Shown here one piece after another: positions 7,181-10,101 of a stretch of 10,101 bases of DNA. The stretch lies in contig CAJMOW010000037.1 of NCBI GenBank assembly GCA_905215145.1, positions 1-10,101 on the forward strand, read 5' to 3'. Source of the stretch: an uncultured bacterium (lineage in GTDB: Bacteria; Bacillota_I; Bacilli_A; RF39; UBA660). How positions within the stretch are numbered: position 1 is the stretch's first letter; each line of letters begins with the position of its first letter. The position numbers were made by a program, and so were the translations under genes. The notes beneath the pieces are model-generated. The model saw only the letters and a program-made list of their open reading frames with translations. It was not told the origin of the DNA and searched no databases.

Positions 7181-7191
7181 CGAAAAAACAA
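7166..7191 (-). repeat. 9-bp inverted repeat over the -35 box of the operon promoter
   Basis: Plus-strand arms TTGTTTTTT (7166-7174) and AAAAAACAA (7183-7191) are perfect complements around an 8-base centre that contains the -35 hexamer. The position is what a repressor operator would have, but the arms are homopolymer-rich and no regulator gene is in the window. No clear terminator for the upstream 93-residue gene was found in this gap. Confidence 0.35.
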
Positions 7192-7231
7192 AACTATAAA
7201 ATCTTACAAAAAAATTCATTTAAAATATCTG

Positions 7232-7513
7232 TTACTTAATAATCTTACTATTTGTATCATCACTTACCAAAATATATGTACTATTGATATCTTCTAATAT
7301 TAATTCTTGATAAATGTTTACTGCAGTTTTCTCATCATAATCTAAATCCTTTAATATTTCTAGTGCAATATCCATACTTATATCAGAAAAAAAATTATGA
7401 TATTTATCTGTTACTATTTTATATAAAGAAGTATATTTATTATATTCTTCCCCTTTGCTATTTTTGATTTTCATCAAAATTTTTTCAATAATTTTTTTAT
7501 GCATAATTTTCAT
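7232..7513 (-). CDS. Unrecognised 93-aa protein downstream of the effector; candidate immunity protein
   Basis: I do not recognise a family. The product is small, charged and predicted mostly helical: a Lys-rich N-terminus, a central MDIALEILKDLDYDEKTA segment that reads as a helix-turn-helix-like bundle, and a polar tail. It has no signal peptide, membrane span or W-x-G motif, so it is probably cytosolic. It starts 21 bp after the stop of the large effector gene and is probably co-transcribed with it. The AGGAG lies about 11 nt before the first ATG, a longer spacing than usual; an ATG three codons later is even further away. A small cytosolic protein directly after a polymorphic toxin is the usual immunity position, but a cognate chaperone or unrelated small protein is equally compatible with the sequence. 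Confidence 0.7.
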   Translation of the reverse strand: MKIMHKKIIEKILMKIKNSKGEEYNKYTSLYKIVTDKYHNFFSDISMDIALEILKDLDYDEKTAVNIYQELILEDINSTYILVSDDTNSKIIK

Positions 7514-7534
7514 ATAATTTATTACTCCTATCTT

Positions 7535-10101
7535 TTACGGATAAACAGATATAGTCTTTAATATATTTATATCATCAATATTTTCTCTTAATTGAAAATC
7601 ACCATTGCCATATTTTACTAAATACATTATCTCGTTACCCTCTCGGTACATAACAATATCAACCATACTATTGTTATCCGTAATTGAAATTTGAACTTTT
7701 GTATCTCTTCCAAATATTTTTGATGCGTAATTTTGTAATACTGGGTAGGCTTCAATTGCACTTTCATTTTTGGAATTAAATACCTTCATAAAAGTATCAA
7801 CTTTCTGTTGACTATTACTAGTTGTACTAGAATATGTCGAAATTAAATCATTAAAATCTTTATTATATTGGGATTCTGAATATCCTATTTCTTTATCAAC
7901 CTCAGATATATCTTTTCCGTTAATTGATAATTGACTTTTTGCAGATAATTCTTCAACTGTTTTTTTATAACCTTGTTGATTTAGTCCACTATAGAATTCA
8001 TCTTTTGAAGCAATAATAAACCCACCAGTTTGTAAACCATATTTTGAATTTGCGAGATCGGTTCTACCTATTATATTTTCAGTCCCATCAGCAATTAAAA
8101 CTTTGTCTCCAAAATCAACTACTACGTAATTATGTGTTAATTCAGCATTTGTAGTAGTACGTATGCTTATTCTATTTTTATCAATTCCTGACATTTCTAA
8201 TAACTCTGAATACATTCTTGACCAATCACTACAAACAACGTTACTATTTACTACATTTGAAACATCCGTTTTTTTATAATACCATCCTTTGACTTCACTT
8301 AAAAATGACTCAGAATTTGTATGCAATCTAAAATAATTACTTGTAAAAAATGAATCTGAATAAGTAACTGATTGATTGAGTTTTAAATATATAGCTCTCA
8401 TTTTGGTTATATCGTCTGCATCTACTGGTATATTTTTTATAATTGATTCTATTAAATTATTTTTATTAAAATCAATTTGGTTAAGGAATTTCGAAAACTC
8501 ATTATTTACTTTTTTGGAATCAAATATTTTAGCGTTAGTTTCCTTTATGGCTGTTTCATATAAATAATCATTTTTTATTTTATTTACAAATGATTTATCA
8601 GAAATTTTTTTATTTAGTTCTTTCCCCATTTGAGTGTTTTCATAATTTCTATAAATATCTTCACTTACTGCTTTATAGCTATATTTTCCATTTTCCTCAG
8701 TTAAAACAAAATACACTTTTTCCATTTTTGTACTTGGGCTTGCAATAAATGAACCATCATATGATATTGCTGCATCAGCTTTATATCTTACTTTCAATTT
8801 AGAACTATTAATAATAGAATCATCAGGTTGAATTTTTACTGCAGTTGTTTTTAATGGAAGCTTATCTAAATTTGTTGCATATGCACCAACATCTGGAACA
8901 CCATAAAAAAAGAATGATTTTGAGTTACCATATGAACTTATAATATCTGAACCTTTAATTTTTCCACTGTTAATTATTGAATCTAAATTTTTCTCTCCTG
9001 TAAAATGATATAATCCGTTCTTTCTAATTTCATCATTTAATCCTTCAAAATAATTTGTGCTTTTATAAGAATATTTATCAATATTAGATTTTAATCTGGC
9101 AAAAATAGTTATTGCTTTAGATTCAATCTTATTCGAAATCTCAGTAATTTTAGCTTTAACTGTAGGTTTGTTTTTTAAATTTATATCTGTATTTTTTTCT
9201 ATTGATTTTAAATTATTGTTATCTGCCATATTTGAATTTTTAATATTTAAATTAGTTTCATTTTTAGAAGAATTTAATTTTGATGGCAAATCTATTCCTT
9301 CCGAAATAGCTGATAAAGCTCCTGCTAACAATGAATTTGATAATACTGAACTCCAACCACCTGTATTTTCAAACATTTTTCCGAATTTTTCAAAATAACT
9401 AGCATTTTTATCAAATTCTACATACTTGCCTGTTTTTGAATCTACATATCCTTTTGCATAAAATGATTGCAAAAACGGATCTACAAATGTTGATGTTGCG
9501 CCATCTATTGAATCAAAGGTCACATTTGTTGCAGATATTAATGCTGATTTGACAAATGGATTTGCTATGCTAGAGAATACTTTTGTGGATACTGCATTTA
9601 CATTTGCACCTGCAAAGAATTGAGCTGCATCTATCATTGCTCCTGCTGCTCCTATGCCTTTCGCACTTTCAAGACTTGCTCCATTATTTAAAGCTTCTTC
9701 CACATGACTTCCAAAACTTGATGTCATAGTTACTCCTGCCCCTATCGCTGAGGCTACAACACCAGATGCACCAGCTCCTCCTGTTACAACTGTTGCAGCT
9801 ATTGCGGGTGCCACATACCCTAAACCATTTCCAACGCCCCTTGTTATATCAAATGCTGCTCCTGAACTATCTTTTAATGATTTTCCTATAGAATTTGTTT
9901 CATAAAATGAATCAAAAAAATCTTTTACATGTTCAGTTTTTATTTCTTTTATTAATTTTTCTTTAGGACAATACTTACTAAAGTATCCGTCATCTATATA
10001 TTCAAATTCGAACCCTAAACTTTCCACTTCATTTTTTGTATCTTCCAACCACTCGGTAAACGAATCTGTAGTTTCTCCATTTGCTTTAATATAAAATCCC
10101 G
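7535..10101 (-). CDS. Large T7SS-associated toxin-like effector with ART-like and transglutaminase-like segments, 5' end beyond the window
   Basis: The frame is open to the right edge (GFYIKANGETTDSF... precedes the first TTG at 10048), so the true N-terminus is outside; 854 residues are visible, numbered here from base 10099. Residues 85-270 are Gly/Ala-rich and hydrophobic (PAIAATVVTGGAGASG, GIGAAGAMIDAAQFFAGANV), resembling the pre-toxin regions of large Firmicutes polymorphic toxins. Residues 275-320 are a polar Asn/Lys linker. Residues 362-480 contain LYHFTGEKNLDSIINSG, SFFFYGVP and KMEKVYFVL, a layout suggesting an ADP-ribosyltransferase or related fold. Residues 560-690 look transglutaminase-like: a helix ending NQSVTYSDSFF, Cys623 in VVCSDWSRMYSELL, His656 in LTHNYVVVDFG and Asp671 in LIADGT, spaced like a Cys-His-Asp triad. 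A 150-residue C-terminal domain is unassigned. It may be an EssC substrate acting on cells or proteins outside; this is inferred from context. An LXG domain, if present, would be in the missing part. Confidence 0.75.
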   Translation of the reverse strand, partial: GFYIKANGETTDSFTEWLEDTKNEVESLGFEFEYIDDGYFSKYCPKEKLIKEIKTEHVKDFFDSFYETNSIGKSLKDSSGAAFDITRGVGNGLGYVAPAIAATVVTGGAGASGVVASAIGAGVTMTSSFGSHVEEALNNGASLESAKGIGAAGAMIDAAQFFAGANVNAVSTKVFSSIANPFVKSALISATNVTFDSIDGATSTFVDPFLQSFYAKGYVDSKTGKYVEFDKNASYFEKFGKMFENTGGWSSVLSNSLLAGALSAISEGIDLPSKLNSSKNETNLNIKNSNMADNNNLKSIEKNTDINLKNKPTVKAKITEISNKIESKAITIFARLKSNIDKYSYKSTNYFEGLNDEIRKNGLYHFTGEKNLDSIINSGKIKGSDIISSYGNSKSFFFYGVPDVGAYATNLDKLPLKTTAVKIQPDDSIINSSKLKVRYKADAAISYDGSFIASPSTKMEKVYFVLTEENGKYSYKAVSEDIYRNYENTQMGKELNKKISDKSFVNKIKNDYLYETAIKETNAKIFDSKKVNNEFSKFLNQIDFNKNNLIESIIKNIPVDADDITKMRAIYLKLNQSVTYSDSFFTSNYFRLHTNSESFLSEVKGWYYKKTDVSNVVNSNVVCSDWSRMYSELLEMSGIDKNRISIRTTTNAELTHNYVVVDFGDKVLIADGTENIIGRTDLANSKYGLQTGGFIIASKDEFYSGLNQQGYKKTVEELSAKSQLSINGKDISEVDKEIGYSESQYNKDFNDLISTYSSTTSNSQQKVDTFMKVFNSKNESAIEAYPVLQNYASKIFGRDTKVQISITDNNSMVDIVMYREGNEIMYLVKYGNGDFQLRENIDDINILKTISVYP

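Noticed and set aside
8376..9398. Plus-strand ORFs at 8376-8567 and 9168-9398
   Set aside because: They are antisense to the large effector frame and lack start signals or recognisable content.
1..10101. tRNA, rRNA, CRISPR array, riboswitch or replication origin
   Set aside because: No cloverleaf, regularly spaced repeats, long structured leader or DnaA-box cluster was seen on either strand; gaps between genes are all under about 110 bp.

Overview
The window is AT-rich DNA with compact, co-directional genes, AGGAGG-type ribosome binding sites and a consensus sigma-A promoter. This points to a low-GC Gram-positive bacterium (Bacillota, clostridial or a related uncultured gut lineage); the species cannot be named from sequence alone. 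Tryptophan is encoded by TGG, and the genes end in TAA (seven) or TAG (three), so the standard bacterial code fits.

Every real gene lies on the minus strand, so the locus reads from right to left. At the right edge is a large, 5'-truncated protein (854 visible residues, ending at 7535). It looks like a polymorphic-toxin-type effector: a Gly/Ala-rich hydrophobic region, then a possible ADP-ribosyltransferase-like segment, then a transglutaminase-like segment with a plausible Cys-His-Asp triad. A 93-residue protein follows 21 bp downstream and is a positional candidate for its immunity protein.

A strong promoter at 7151-7180 then starts a type VII secretion (T7SSb/Ess-like) operon. It encodes two canonical WXG100 proteins (ends 6844 and 6527), a gap with a hairpin and a possible second promoter, a third WXG100 protein, two divergent WXG100-like helical proteins (W-K-S and W-N-C in place of W-x-G), a DUF4176 protein, and the FtsK/SpoIIIE-type membrane ATPase EssC (YukBA). 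The operon ends in a hairpin terminator at 424-449. EssA, EssB, EsaA and EsaB are not in the window.

The essC reading frame is broken by one in-frame amber codon (4756-4758). The first forkhead-associated (FHA) domain is a separate 102-residue ORF, and the rest (second FHA, two membrane segments, ATPase domains) can only restart at a TTG without a clear ribosome binding site. At the left edge is a decayed IS200/IS605-family tnpA with an internal TGA and a missing N-terminus.

The likely working model is that EssC exports the small helical WXG100-like proteins and, probably with some of them as partners or chaperones, the large multidomain effector upstream. The amber codon leaves open whether the system is active in this strain.
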